Positions 44,755 through 53,103 of a DNA stretch of 64,000 bases are shown piece after piece. The first letter of the stretch is position 1, and each line of letters opens with the position of its first letter. This DNA is from Pseudorhizobium banfieldiae (GTDB taxonomy: Bacteria > Pseudomonadota > Alphaproteobacteria > Rhizobiales > Rhizobiaceae): contig NZ_FO082820.1 in the NCBI RefSeq assembly GCF_000967425.1, forward strand, positions 682,001-746,000. Direction: 5' to 3'. The position numbers and the translations under genes are program-made. Below the pieces are notes generated by a model that was given only the letters and a program-made list of their open reading frames with translations, did not search any database and was not told where the DNA came from.

Positions 44755-46341
44755 TCAGGGATGTTCCAGGAGGTATTCCGCACGCTCGACGTCATCCAAC
44801 TGAGCGATCAGACCGGTTTCCCAGGCGAGGTAGCGCCGTGAGGATTCGAGGTTGCCGTCATGGCGGTCGTGGACAAAAAACAGGTGGTCGATGGCTTCCG
44901 CGTCGGACGGCGTGTCCGGTGTCGAAACCGTTCGCGCGCCGGCATCGACCAGGGATTGGTGGCCGCCCTCAGCCAAACTCAGTTCCTGGATTCCCGCTTC
45001 ACGGAGTTCCTTGGCCGCCAATTCGGCAAGAAGCCGATCATCGGTGATCAGCAGTGCTGCCCGGCCGCCGATGCTGTCAGCCACGGATCCGGCCTTGGGC
45101 CGCACGAGCCAGACCGCCCCATCGACGTGGCTGTTACGATAGGCAAGGGAGCCGCGCAGATCGATGAAGACCGCTCTGTCCTCGCTGCAAAGCCGCAGCG
45201 CGTCTTCGGGCATGATCGACGGCAGGGTGACCGAATGGTCCCGTCTTGCTGCATCGTTTCTTGATGCTCGCTGGCGCATCCCGTCGTCGATGATCGCGAC
45301 GTAAGGCCGATAGCCCAGTTGCCGCAGCCAAAAGGCGGCAAGCCCTGCACGCAGGCCGAGGTCGTCGAGGAGAACGAGCCGTGCGTGCCGCACGGCAACC
45401 CACTGGTCCGTCGCCTGCACGAGTTGACCGGATGGCGCGTGCGCTGCGCCGGGGATCGGATCGGCGGCGGCTTCGGCCGCCGATCGCACATCGAGCAGAT
45501 AGGTGGTGGTTTCGTGGTCTGACAGGAGGCCGTCGATCTCGGCAGTGTCGATCGTGTCGATGCGGAAGCGGCTGATTAGCGATTGCGCCGCGGCGCGGGT
45601 GCGCTCGGCCTCTGCAGGCGAAAGCGCCGGAAAGGCCGCAGCCGTATTACCGCGCTCCAGCGCTTCTCCGGCCAGTGCCCAGCCTTGTGTGCCGTTTTCG
45701 AGGGCCAGAACGGGCCCCTGGTGCCCCGCCAGCCTCGCGCCGATTGCACCGATGATGCCCCGCGTACGCCCGGCGCAGGTGATGACGATGGTTTCGTCGG
45801 GCTCCACCACCGCCGGGAGGCGATGTGCCAGTTCACCGTTCGGCAGGCACACCGCACCCGGAACACGCATCTTGCGATATTCGTCGGCCGGGCGGGCATC
45901 GAAGAAGCGGAAGTCTCGCCCGTCCGCCTTCCAGGCGGCCAGCTGTTCCGGAGCCAGCATGGACGGATGCCAGATCTCTTCGGCCAACTCCCCGAGTGTC
46001 TTGGACGGAACATTGACGCCCTTATAGACGGGAAAGCCTGCCGCCACCCAGGCCGGCATTCCGCCGGTAATGACGCTGATCTCGGTATAGCCGAGCTCGG
46101 CTAGCCGTAGAGCGGCCTGTTCCGCCACACCGTCGCCGGCATCGAGGAGCAGCACCGGCACTGTCAGCTGCGGCATGAGGCGGGGTGCGAGGATTTCCAG
46201 CCGGGAAAAGGGGCACGGAGTGGCGAACAGCGGATGCGCCTCGCCAAATTGGCCGGCCTCCCTGACGTCCAGCAGCGCGATTTCGCTCCCCCCGTGCAGG
46301 CGTCGCCGCGCTTCGCCGACCGGTATGATGTGCGCCGTCAT
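44755..46341 (-). CDS. Multidomain rhodanese-like protein (four tandem domains, one active Cys)
   Basis: A 528-residue soluble protein built of four rhodanese domains: about 5-108, 120-225, 258-360 and 380-485. Only domain 2 keeps a catalytic loop, VITCAGRTRG with Cys189. The equivalent loops of the others are LLDAGDG, LLDDLGL and LITDDRL, with Asp replacing Cys. The active domain could transfer sulfur from a persulfide or thiosulfate donor; the inactive ones are probably structural or recognition modules. It overlaps the dehalogenase-like gene by 4 bp, forming a two-gene operon. The function is not established for this architecture. Confidence 0.82.
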   Translation of the reverse strand: MTAHIIPVGEARRRLHGGSEIALLDVREAGQFGEAHPLFATPCPFSRLEILAPRLMPQLTVPVLLLDAGDGVAEQAALRLAELGYTEISVITGGMPAWVAAGFPVYKGVNVPSKTLGELAEEIWHPSMLAPEQLAAWKADGRDFRFFDARPADEYRKMRVPGAVCLPNGELAHRLPAVVEPDETIVITCAGRTRGIIGAIGARLAGHQGPVLALENGTQGWALAGEALERGNTAAAFPALSPAEAERTRAAAQSLISRFRIDTIDTAEIDGLLSDHETTTYLLDVRSAAEAAADPIPGAAHAPSGQLVQATDQWVAVRHARLVLLDDLGLRAGLAAFWLRQLGYRPYVAIIDDGMRQRASRNDAARRDHSVTLPSIMPEDALRLCSEDRAVFIDLRGSLAYRNSHVDGAVWLVRPKAGSVADSIGGRAALLITDDRLLAELAAKELREAGIQELSLAEGGHQSLVDAGARTVSTPDTPSDAEAIDHLFFVHDRHDGNLESSRRYLAWETGLIAQLDDVERAEYLLEHP

Positions 46342-47282
46342 GGGGCTTCATTCCAATGGGGCTCGCGGCCCGTGAAGAAGTCCCAGAACAGCGGGTAGAC
46401 GATGTCCGGGCGATGTTCGGCCGGATAGTGGCCAGTGGGGATGCCGAAGCCGCGGAGGTCGTCGGCCCATTCGCTCCAGGCCTTGACCGGCTTGAAGTGA
46501 CGGCCGCAATGGCTGTTGGTGCCCCAGATGACCATGACCGGGCACAGGATCCGGCGCTTGCCGTAGTCGGCCGTGTCCATGGCGAGGTCCAGCGTCACGG
46601 TTGCGCGGTAGTCCTCGCACACAGCGTGAATCTGCTCCGGGGTCGTGCAGCGGACATATTCGGCCATGGCGTCCGGCGTGAAGATCTCCAGACCGACACC
46701 TTTCTTGTTCAGCTTGTAGTGGATGTAATAGTCGAGGTCTGCGCAGATCAGCCGCTCGGGGAAAGGTGCCTTCTGCGCCATGAAGAACCAGTGGTAGCTT
46801 TCCAGCCCCCAGCCGAGCGTGACGTTGGTAAGCACGTGATGCGTCGGCACGATGTCCAGGGCGGCCAGCCGCTCGACGCGGTCCGGCCGATCCAGCGCCA
46901 TTCTAAACCCGACGCGCGCGCCACGGTCATGACCGGCGATCTGGAAGCGTTCGAAGCCGAAATGGTCCATCACATCGAAATTGTCTTCACCCATGGCGCG
47001 GAAGGTGTAGGCCGCATGGTCCTCGCCGCCGGCTGGCTTGGAACTGTCGCCGTAGCCGCGTAGGTCAGGTGCAATCACTGTAAATGTCTTCGCGAGTGCG
47101 GGGGCAACCTTGTGCCAGCTTACATGGGTGAGCGGGTTGCCGTGGATCAACAGGAGCGGCGGGCCGTTGCCAGCGATGGCGACCCTGATCTCGGCGCCGG
47201 AGGTCTTTACCATCTCATGCCTGAAGCTGTCCATCAGGCTGGAGCTCTGTGAAAGCGTCGGCATTTCAGCGGCAGTATTCAT
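46338..47282 (-). CDS. Alpha/beta hydrolase, haloacetate (fluoroacetate) dehalogenase-like
   Basis: A 314-residue alpha/beta-hydrolase. The nucleophile is Asp119 in AGHDRGARVGFRMALD, with the two Arg residues typical of haloacetate dehalogenases binding the carboxylate. LDIVPTHHVL supplies the acidic residue, SYHWFFMAQKAPFPERLI contains the halide-pocket His-Trp, and TGHYPAEHRPD the base His. The oxyanion motif is LLIHGNP. The ATG at 47280-47282 has a GGAGGAG site. It may hydrolyse a 2-haloacid; epoxide hydrolase-like activity is less likely because the HW halide motif is kept. A perfect operator palindrome lies 22 bp upstream, shared with the divergent enolase-family gene. Confidence 0.84.
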   Translation of the reverse strand: MNTAAEMPTLSQSSSLMDSFRHEMVKTSGAEIRVAIAGNGPPLLLIHGNPLTHVSWHKVAPALAKTFTVIAPDLRGYGDSSKPAGGEDHAAYTFRAMGEDNFDVMDHFGFERFQIAGHDRGARVGFRMALDRPDRVERLAALDIVPTHHVLTNVTLGWGLESYHWFFMAQKAPFPERLICADLDYYIHYKLNKKGVGLEIFTPDAMAEYVRCTTPEQIHAVCEDYRATVTLDLAMDTADYGKRRILCPVMVIWGTNSHCGRHFKPVKAWSEWADDLRGFGIPTGHYPAEHRPDIVYPLFWDFFTGREPHWNEAP

Positions 47283-47301
47283 GAAACTCTCCTCCATCTG
47301 T

Positions 47302-47317
47302 TTATTGTCTACAATAA
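47302..47317. promoter_or_regulatory. Perfect GntR-type operator palindrome between dehalogenase and enolase-family genes
   Basis: TTATTGT-CT-ACAATAA: perfect 7-bp arms with a 2-bp centre, containing ATTGTCTACAAT (47304-47315), the best example of the consensus in this window. A half-site TAGACAAT follows at 47328-47335. It lies in the 89-bp divergent spacer and can control both genes. Confidence 0.72.
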
Positions 47318-47371
47318 TGAAATCGGCTAGACAATGCCTGCATTGCTCCACGGCGCGGGGAGGCGCTTCTC

Positions 47372-48487
47372 ATGATTATCCAGGACATCAGGGCGAGCCT
47401 TCACGGTTTCTCGATCGAAATTCCGTTGCTGGAGGGGCGTGTTCAAGGCTATGGGCGCGAGGAGCAGACGCATTTCGTCTTCTGTCAGGTCGAGACGGAC
47501 GAGGGTATCGTCGGCTACGGGCTGACCGGTCACTTCCTGTCGCGCGCCGTCATTGTCGCTCTGGAACAGCACGTGCTCCCTTGCGTCAAGGGCATGGACG
47601 TGCGCGATCTGGAGAAGATCCATCAACGTGTCTGGAAGAAGTTGAACCCGCGCGCCATGAGCGGCACCATCTCGATGGCGCTCTCCTGTCTTGATATCGC
47701 GCTCTGGGACATCATCGGCAAGGCGGAAGGCCGGTCGATCTCCGCCATGCTCGGTGGCGCGCGCGACAAGGTGCCCTGCTATGTCACCTTCGGCTTTCCA
47801 CAATATGACCTGGATCTACTCGGCGAAGCCGCCAAACTTCATGTTTCAAAAGGGTTTCGCGCCCTCAAATCGGTCGTTGCAGTCGACAAGGGCGGCTGGC
47901 GCGAGGATGTGCGGCGGGTAAAGGCGATCCGCGACGCGGTCGGTTCCGACATCGATCTGATGATCGACGCCAACTATCTCTTCAACCCGGTCGAGGCGAG
48001 ATATCTCTGCCGGGAAATCGAGGACTGCGGCATCACCTGGTTTGAGGAGCCGCTGACGCAGAATGATGCACGGGCGCTGGCTGACCTGCGCCGCTCGACC
48101 AAGATACCGTTGGCAGCGGGCCAGATGGAAGGGCATCGCTGGCGCATGCGTGAATTCGTCGAGCACCAGTCGCTCGACATCCTACAGCCGAATGTCACCT
48201 ATTGCGGCGGCTATACCGAGGCCCGCAAGATCGCGCATCTTGCCCAGATCTACAACATGCCGATCGCCAACGGCGGCGGATGGCCGCTGTTCAACATGCA
48301 TCTTCTGGCCGGCATGATGAACGGCTGGATCGTCGAATGGCACCTCGGCATGGTCGCCGTCGGCGAAACGCTCTTTACCGATGCGCCGAAGCCGAAGGAC
48401 GGGTTTATTGAGATCCCGAACCGTCCAGGCCTCGGATTAACGCTCGACCCGGATGCGTTCCGCGAGACGCGCGTGGCGCTCGATTAA
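47372..48487 (+). CDS. Enolase-superfamily (mandelate racemase-like) enzyme, substrate unknown
   Basis: A 371-residue enolase-superfamily protein: N-terminal capping domain, then the barrel with metal ligands in LMIDANYLF (Asp), WFEEPLTQND (Glu) and LAAGQMEGHRW (Glu). The position of the usual KxK pair reads FRALKSVVAV, so only one of the two lysines is kept. Members abstract the alpha proton of a carboxylate, giving dehydratases, racemases or cycloisomerases. It is clearly different from the D-tartrate dehydratase at 60519-61682. It heads the plus-strand arm of module 2, 150 bp before tctC3. GGAGG lies about 9 bp before the ATG. Confidence 0.83.
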   Translation: MIIQDIRASLHGFSIEIPLLEGRVQGYGREEQTHFVFCQVETDEGIVGYGLTGHFLSRAVIVALEQHVLPCVKGMDVRDLEKIHQRVWKKLNPRAMSGTISMALSCLDIALWDIIGKAEGRSISAMLGGARDKVPCYVTFGFPQYDLDLLGEAAKLHVSKGFRALKSVVAVDKGGWREDVRRVKAIRDAVGSDIDLMIDANYLFNPVEARYLCREIEDCGITWFEEPLTQNDARALADLRRSTKIPLAAGQMEGHRWRMREFVEHQSLDILQPNVTYCGGYTEARKIAHLAQIYNMPIANGGGWPLFNMHLLAGMMNGWIVEWHLGMVAVGETLFTDAPKPKDGFIEIPNRPGLGLTLDPDAFRETRVALD

Positions 48488-48520
48488 CGAAGGGTAGTCC
48501 GTCCATTCTTTCGCGGAAAA

Positions 48521-48552
48521 ATTGTTGACACTTTACAATGAGGGGGGATAAC
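48521..48552 (+). promoter_or_regulatory. Promoter of TTT system 3 with overlapping GntR-type site
   Basis: A TTGACA -35 element (48525-48530) and a GATAAC -10-like element (48547-48552) are 16 bp apart. The operator-like ATTGTTGACACTTTACAAT (48521-48539) overlaps the -35 element, with arms ATTGT and ACAAT. AATTGTTGACA is also shared with the tctC2 promoter (41479-41489). Repression by blocking the -35 element is the simplest reading. Confidence 0.62.
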
Positions 48553-48637
48553 TTGGCTGCGACTGGACTACCGGAAGTGCAGCACGAAATGAAATGCCGA
48601 ACGGGAGGTTCGGCCACAAACCGGGAGGATTTCACCA

Positions 48638-49591
48638 ATGAACAAACTACATCTCGTTTTCGCAGTAGCCGCTGCCGTTTGGGCAGGGGGCCTGACCTCG
48701 GCTCAGGCTCAGGAATATCCCGTAGACACTGTGACGCTCATCACCCACTCCAGCCCCGGCGGCGGCAGTGACGTCTTTCTACGCGAACTGTCCCGTTACC
48801 TGGGGCCCTATCTCGGCGCAAACGTCATCGTGGAAAATGTCAGTGGTGGCTCCGGCGCAAAGGCGATGGCGCAGCTTGCGCAGGCTCCGGCGGACGGCTC
48901 GATGTTCTACGCAACGACGCCGACCTTCATCTACACCTCGCTGCTCTCCGATCCGGAATACAAGTACACCGACCTTGAGCCGCTCGTGAATTTCTTCATC
49001 GATCCCGAAGTGATCTATACGTCGGCGAAGAGCGAGTTCAAGACGCTCGAGGACGTCATCCAGTACGCGCGCGACGGCCGTGGCCAGTGGGGTGCCGCCA
49101 ATCCGGCGTCGCTGGAGCGCCAGGCGCTGGAGCAGTTGAAGGCGGCGGCGGACGTCAATGCGGCCGTGGTCACGCATGAAGGCGGCGGTGACATGATGAT
49201 CAACGTGCTGAACGGCACGCTGCAGATCGGCGTCGGGGAAGTTCAGGAAATCCAGTCGCAGATCGAAGCCGGCGAACTCCGGCTGCTTGCCACCTTCAGC
49301 GACAAGCGCCTCGATGCCTTCCCGGACGTACCGACTGTCAAGGAATCCGGCTATGACGTGGTGGTCCGCAAGTTCCGCGGCCTTGCCGGACCAAAGGGCC
49401 TGCCGGAGGATGTGGTAGCCGCCTGGGAAGCCGCCACTCAGAAGGTGCTGGCGGACCCGAAGTACAAGGAAGCCTACGAAGGCGCCAATCTGCGCGCCGA
49501 ATTCATCCCCCATGCCGACTATGTCAAGTTCATCGAGACCTTTGGTGCAGAGACGGAAGGCTTCCTGAAAGAGACCGGCGTCATTGAATAA
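48638..49591 (+). CDS. TctC-type periplasmic binding protein (TTT system 3)
   Basis: A 317-residue TctC/Bug protein with a Sec signal peptide (MNKLHLVFAVAAAVWAGGLT, cleavage near AQAQE). The mature protein opens VTLITHSSPGGGSDVFLREL, and VIVENVSGGSGAKAMAQL is the second ligand loop. A CGGGAGG site precedes the ATG. It feeds the TctB3/TctA3 membrane pair. The ligand is a di- or tricarboxylate, probably the acid degraded by the downstream genes. Confidence 0.88.
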   Translation: MNKLHLVFAVAAAVWAGGLTSAQAQEYPVDTVTLITHSSPGGGSDVFLRELSRYLGPYLGANVIVENVSGGSGAKAMAQLAQAPADGSMFYATTPTFIYTSLLSDPEYKYTDLEPLVNFFIDPEVIYTSAKSEFKTLEDVIQYARDGRGQWGAANPASLERQALEQLKAAADVNAAVVTHEGGGDMMINVLNGTLQIGVGEVQEIQSQIEAGELRLLATFSDKRLDAFPDVPTVKESGYDVVVRKFRGLAGPKGLPEDVVAAWEAATQKVLADPKYKEAYEGANLRAEFIPHADYVKFIETFGAETEGFLKETGVIE

Positions 49592-49607
49592 GGCCATCGG
49601 GATTTCG

Positions 49608-49640
49608 GATGCGGCGTGGCTCCCTGGAGCGTGCCGCATC
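49608..49640 (+). terminator. Hairpin between tctC3 and tctB3
   Basis: GATGCGGC (49608-49615) pairs with GCCGCATC (49633-49640), with an inner GCTCC/GGAGC stem, 17 bp after the tctC3 stop codon. It has no T-run. It is the third instance of a stem directly after a tctC gene in this window. Confidence 0.6.
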
Positions 49641-49699
49641 GGACACTCCTCCAGTCCTAATCGCGTTTTCCAACGCCCCGTCTTCCATGTGAGGCTGTC

Positions 49700-50191
49700 A
49701 TGCTAACCCGGGACTTCGTCGGCGGTGTTGCTTCAATCGCACTCGGTGCCGTTTATCTCTTTTTTGCCTATCAACTGCGCAGCAGCGCGCTGGACGACAG
49801 CATGGGGCCTGGAGGCCTCCCGCGTCTCTACGGCTGGCTCCTCGTTGGGCTGGGTGTGGTGCTGACGATCCAGGCGCTGCTTGCGCCGCGCCTGGCGACA
49901 GCCGACGATGCTCCGGAAGAAAAAGGCGAATGGGACGGGCAGGGGCGTAAGGTTGCGTTCGCAGCCGGCCTGCTCGGGATCGGCGTCGGCTACATCTTCG
50001 TGATCGAGACGCTGGGATACCTGCTGTCCATCGCCGTATTGCTTCTGGTGACCGCGCTTTATCTCGGTGCCGGCAACAAGGGGCGTGTCCTTGCCGTTGC
50101 GGTGCTCGGCGCCGTCTTCCTCTGGGTGATGTTCGTCGTCGTGCTGGGCGTGCGCATGCCGTCCGGTCTTCTTGCCAGCCTCGGCCTCTGA
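49700..50191 (+). CDS. TctB-type small membrane subunit (TTT system 3)
   Basis: A 163-residue TctB protein with four membrane segments: FVGGVASIALGAVYLFFAYQ near the N-terminus, YGWLLVGLGVVLTIQALLAP, then after a hydrophilic loop of about 20 residues VAFAAGLLGIGVGYIFVIET and further C-terminal segments ending VLGVRMPSGLLASLGL, the expected TctB tail. It lies 109 bp after tctC3, across the hairpin, and 20 bp before tctA3. Confidence 0.86.
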   Translation: MLTRDFVGGVASIALGAVYLFFAYQLRSSALDDSMGPGGLPRLYGWLLVGLGVVLTIQALLAPRLATADDAPEEKGEWDGQGRKVAFAAGLLGIGVGYIFVIETLGYLLSIAVLLLVTALYLGAGNKGRVLAVAVLGAVFLWVMFVVVLGVRMPSGLLASLGL

Positions 50192-50211
50192 CGGTCCAGG
50201 AGTTCTGATCC

Positions 50212-51726
50212 ATGGAAACACTCACCCATACCGTCTCCTTCCTGCTCGAATGGAACGTAATCCTTGCGGCCCTGATCGGCGTCACCTGGGGGATCATGGG
50301 CGGCTCTTTGCCCGGCATCTCGCCATCGATCACGATGGCGCTGCTTCTGCCCTTCACCTATACGCTGGACCCGACGAGCGCCATCGTGCTGCTCGCCTCC
50401 ACCTATATCGGCGCCGAATACGGTGGTTCCGTCCCGGCAATTCTGATCCGTACCCCTGGCACCAATGCGGCGGCGGCGACCGTCATCGACGGCTACGAGA
50501 TGAACCGGCAGGGCAAGGCGGGGCTGGCGCTTGGCATTTCGCTTTATTCCGGCGTGATCGGCAGCCTCTTCGGGCTCGCCATGTTGATGACACTTTCCGG
50601 CCCGCTGGCGCAGGTGGCGCTCGCCTTCACGCCCATGGCCTATTTCGCGCTCGGCATTCTCGGCCTCTCGGTCATCGCAACCCTATCCGGCGAAAATCTC
50701 GTCAAGGGTCTGATCGCCGCAATCCTCGGGCTCATCATCGCCACCATCGGCAGTGATCCCGTCACCGGCGGCACCCGCTTCACCTTTGGATCGGCTGAAC
50801 TGCTCGGCGGCATCGAACCCGTGATGATCATGGTCGGCCTCTTTGCGATGAGCGAACTTCTGGTGCAGGCTTCCCGGCGCGGCAAGGACGACCGCGTCAC
50901 GTCTCGCCCGCGCATTCAGTTTCCGGACTGGCCGCTCGCCAAGCGGCTCATCCCGGCGCAGTTGATCGGCAACGGCATCGGCACCTTCGAAGGGGTCATG
51001 CCGGGCGCCGGCGGCACGATCGCCTCCTTCATGTCCTACAATGAGGCGCGTCGCTGGTCGCGCCATCCGGAGGAGTTTGGCAAGGGTTCGCCGGAAGGCA
51101 TTGCCGCACCCGAGACCGCCAACAACACGGTCGCCGAAACTGCGCTGGTGCCACTGCTTTCCTTTGGCATTCCGGGCTCGAACTCCACGGCCATCCTGCT
51201 TGGCGGGTTCCTGATCCACGGCATCGTGCCCGGGCCGATGCTGTTCCAGAAATCCGGTGAGGTGGTCTACGGTCTCTACGCCGGCCTCTTTACGGCAGCG
51301 ATCGGCCAGCTTGTCATCGGGATGGCGATGCTTCCCGTCTGCATCTGGCTCGTGAACCGGCCGCGGCCCTATCTCAATGCCTTCATTTTCGCCCTGATCC
51401 TCTCCGGCATCTACTCGATCCATAACGAGGCTTTCGATCTCGGCATCATGATTGCAGCCGGGGTCCTCGGCTTCTTCATGCGCATGCTGCGCTTTCCCTT
51501 CTTGCCGACCGTGCTTGGCCTGGTGTTGGGCTATCTGGTGGAAAGCAACTTCCGCCGTTCGTTGGTACTGTCCGGGGATGACTTGATGATCTTCGTCGAC
51601 GACCGGATCTCGCTCGCCCTGCTGGTTCTCGCCTTCCTCTTCATCGGCGGCTCGATCGCCAAGCGCGGCTACGAGTTGCTGCGCCACCGCCCCTCCTCGA
51701 CCTTCTCCGAAAATGCCGAAAGCTGA
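50212..51726 (+). CDS. TctA-type large membrane subunit (TTT system 3)
   Basis: A 504-residue TctA protein with about 12 membrane segments and duplicated motifs GGSLPGISPSITMALLLP and EGVMPGAGGTIASFMSYN, plus IRTPGTNAAAATVIDGYE and FGIPGSNSTAILLGGF. The ATG at 50212 has a CCAGGAG site. The next gene, mmgE copy 3, starts 3 bp downstream, so transporter and catabolic genes are on one transcript. Confidence 0.9.
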   Translation: METLTHTVSFLLEWNVILAALIGVTWGIMGGSLPGISPSITMALLLPFTYTLDPTSAIVLLASTYIGAEYGGSVPAILIRTPGTNAAAATVIDGYEMNRQGKAGLALGISLYSGVIGSLFGLAMLMTLSGPLAQVALAFTPMAYFALGILGLSVIATLSGENLVKGLIAAILGLIIATIGSDPVTGGTRFTFGSAELLGGIEPVMIMVGLFAMSELLVQASRRGKDDRVTSRPRIQFPDWPLAKRLIPAQLIGNGIGTFEGVMPGAGGTIASFMSYNEARRWSRHPEEFGKGSPEGIAAPETANNTVAETALVPLLSFGIPGSNSTAILLGGFLIHGIVPGPMLFQKSGEVVYGLYAGLFTAAIGQLVIGMAMLPVCIWLVNRPRPYLNAFIFALILSGIYSIHNEAFDLGIMIAAGVLGFFMRMLRFPFLPTVLGLVLGYLVESNFRRSLVLSGDDLMIFVDDRISLALLVLAFLFIGGSIAKRGYELLRHRPSSTFSENAES

Positions 51727-51729
51727 TTC

Positions 51730-53103
51730 ATGAGCAACGACAACACCAGCCTTTCCGTGTCACAGCGTCTGGCCGCCTGGGGCGCGACGCTCCGGGCGGA
51801 CGACCTGCCGCCGGTGACCCTTTGCAAGAGCCGCGACATCCTGGTCGACATCATCGGCCTCTGCGTCGCCGCGAGGGAGACAGACTATGTTGCGGCCGCA
51901 AAAGCAGCCGCCGAACCGGGCGACCACATCATCGTCGGCCACACGGAACGGGTCTCGGCTTCCAGTGCGGCGCTGGTCAATGGTACGGCGGCGCATGGCG
52001 AGGATTTCGACGACACGTTCGAGGGCGGTCCGGTCCATTCGGGCGTCGTCATCGTTCCGGCGCTGCTTGCCGCCGCTCAGAAGTATCATCTCACCAACGA
52101 CCGGGTTATGCTCGGCATCGCCGCTGGGACCGAGGTACTGTGCCGACTGGCCCTCACGTTGCCCAAGGCGGTACACAAGGCAGGTTTCCATCCCACCGCG
52201 GTGCTCGGCACTTTTGCCGCTACCTTCGGCATCGCGGTAGCGCGTGGCGCCTCGGAAAGGGTCATCGTCGACGCCCTCGGGATCTCTGGCTCCATGGCGT
52301 CCGGCATCATCGAATATCTCGGCGACGGAAGCTGGACAAAACGCATGCATCCCGGCTGGTCGGCTCAGTCCGCCCTTCGTGCAGTCGCCATGGCGGAGGC
52401 CGGTTTCTTCGGCCCGCGCCTCGTTTTCGAAGGCACGCACGGCGCCTTCAAGACCTTCGCCCCATCAATCGAGCCGAAAACCGACAGACTGTTCGACGGC
52501 CTCGGAAAGACCTTCGTGATGGATGGCATCACCTTCAAGCCCTATCCATGCGGGACAATGGTTCAGCCCTATATCGACGTTGCCATGAAGCTGCGTGCGA
52601 GAGGCGTTCCGCTCGACGGCATCCGGCGCATCGTGTGCAAGACAGCCGAGGGGATCGTGCACCGCCTCTGGGAACCCATCGAGCTGAAGCGTCGTCCGCC
52701 GACCGCCTATGCCGCAAAGTTCTCGACACCCTTTGGCGTGGCGCTCGGCCTCGTCCGGGGCCATGCAGATCTCGGCGATTTCACCGAGGAGGCCATTCGC
52801 GACCCGCAGCTCCTGCGCCTCTGCGAGCTCGTGGATTTCGTGATCGATCCTGACAATCCCTATCCCGCTGCCTTCACCGGTCATGTCCGTATCGAATACA
52901 AAGACGGGCGCGTCGAAGAGGCGGAGCAGGGTCATATGCGCGGTGGGGTTGAGGAGCCACTGACGCGGAGCGAGATCGACGCAAAATTCCGGGCGAACGT
53001 CAGGTTCGGCGGTCACGGCGATCCGGATACGCTGCTGGCGGCTTGCGACGGGATAGCCTCAATGAAGGGGGGACACGAGATGATTGCGGAGCTTGCGAAA
53101 TGA
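51730..53103 (+). CDS. MmgE/PrpD-family protein, copy 3 (C-terminal active-site His replaced by Gln)
   Basis: A 457-residue MmgE/PrpD protein. Conserved blocks: HGEDFDDTFEGGPVHSG, AGFHPTAVLGTFAAT and GDGSWTKRMHPGWSAQSA with Lys. The C-terminal block reads FKPYPCGTMVQPYIDVA, with Gln279 where copies 1, 2 and 4 have His (.HP). This marks a distinct subfamily, perhaps with different chemistry. It lies 3 bp after tctA3 and overlaps the SDR gene by 4 bp. The reaction is unknown: a hydro-lyase or decarboxylase acting on the imported acid is the family-based guess. Confidence 0.85.
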   Translation: MSNDNTSLSVSQRLAAWGATLRADDLPPVTLCKSRDILVDIIGLCVAARETDYVAAAKAAAEPGDHIIVGHTERVSASSAALVNGTAAHGEDFDDTFEGGPVHSGVVIVPALLAAAQKYHLTNDRVMLGIAAGTEVLCRLALTLPKAVHKAGFHPTAVLGTFAATFGIAVARGASERVIVDALGISGSMASGIIEYLGDGSWTKRMHPGWSAQSALRAVAMAEAGFFGPRLVFEGTHGAFKTFAPSIEPKTDRLFDGLGKTFVMDGITFKPYPCGTMVQPYIDVAMKLRARGVPLDGIRRIVCKTAEGIVHRLWEPIELKRRPPTAYAAKFSTPFGVALGLVRGHADLGDFTEEAIRDPQLLRLCELVDFVIDPDNPYPAAFTGHVRIEYKDGRVEEAEQGHMRGGVEEPLTRSEIDAKFRANVRFGGHGDPDTLLAACDGIASMKGGHEMIAELAK

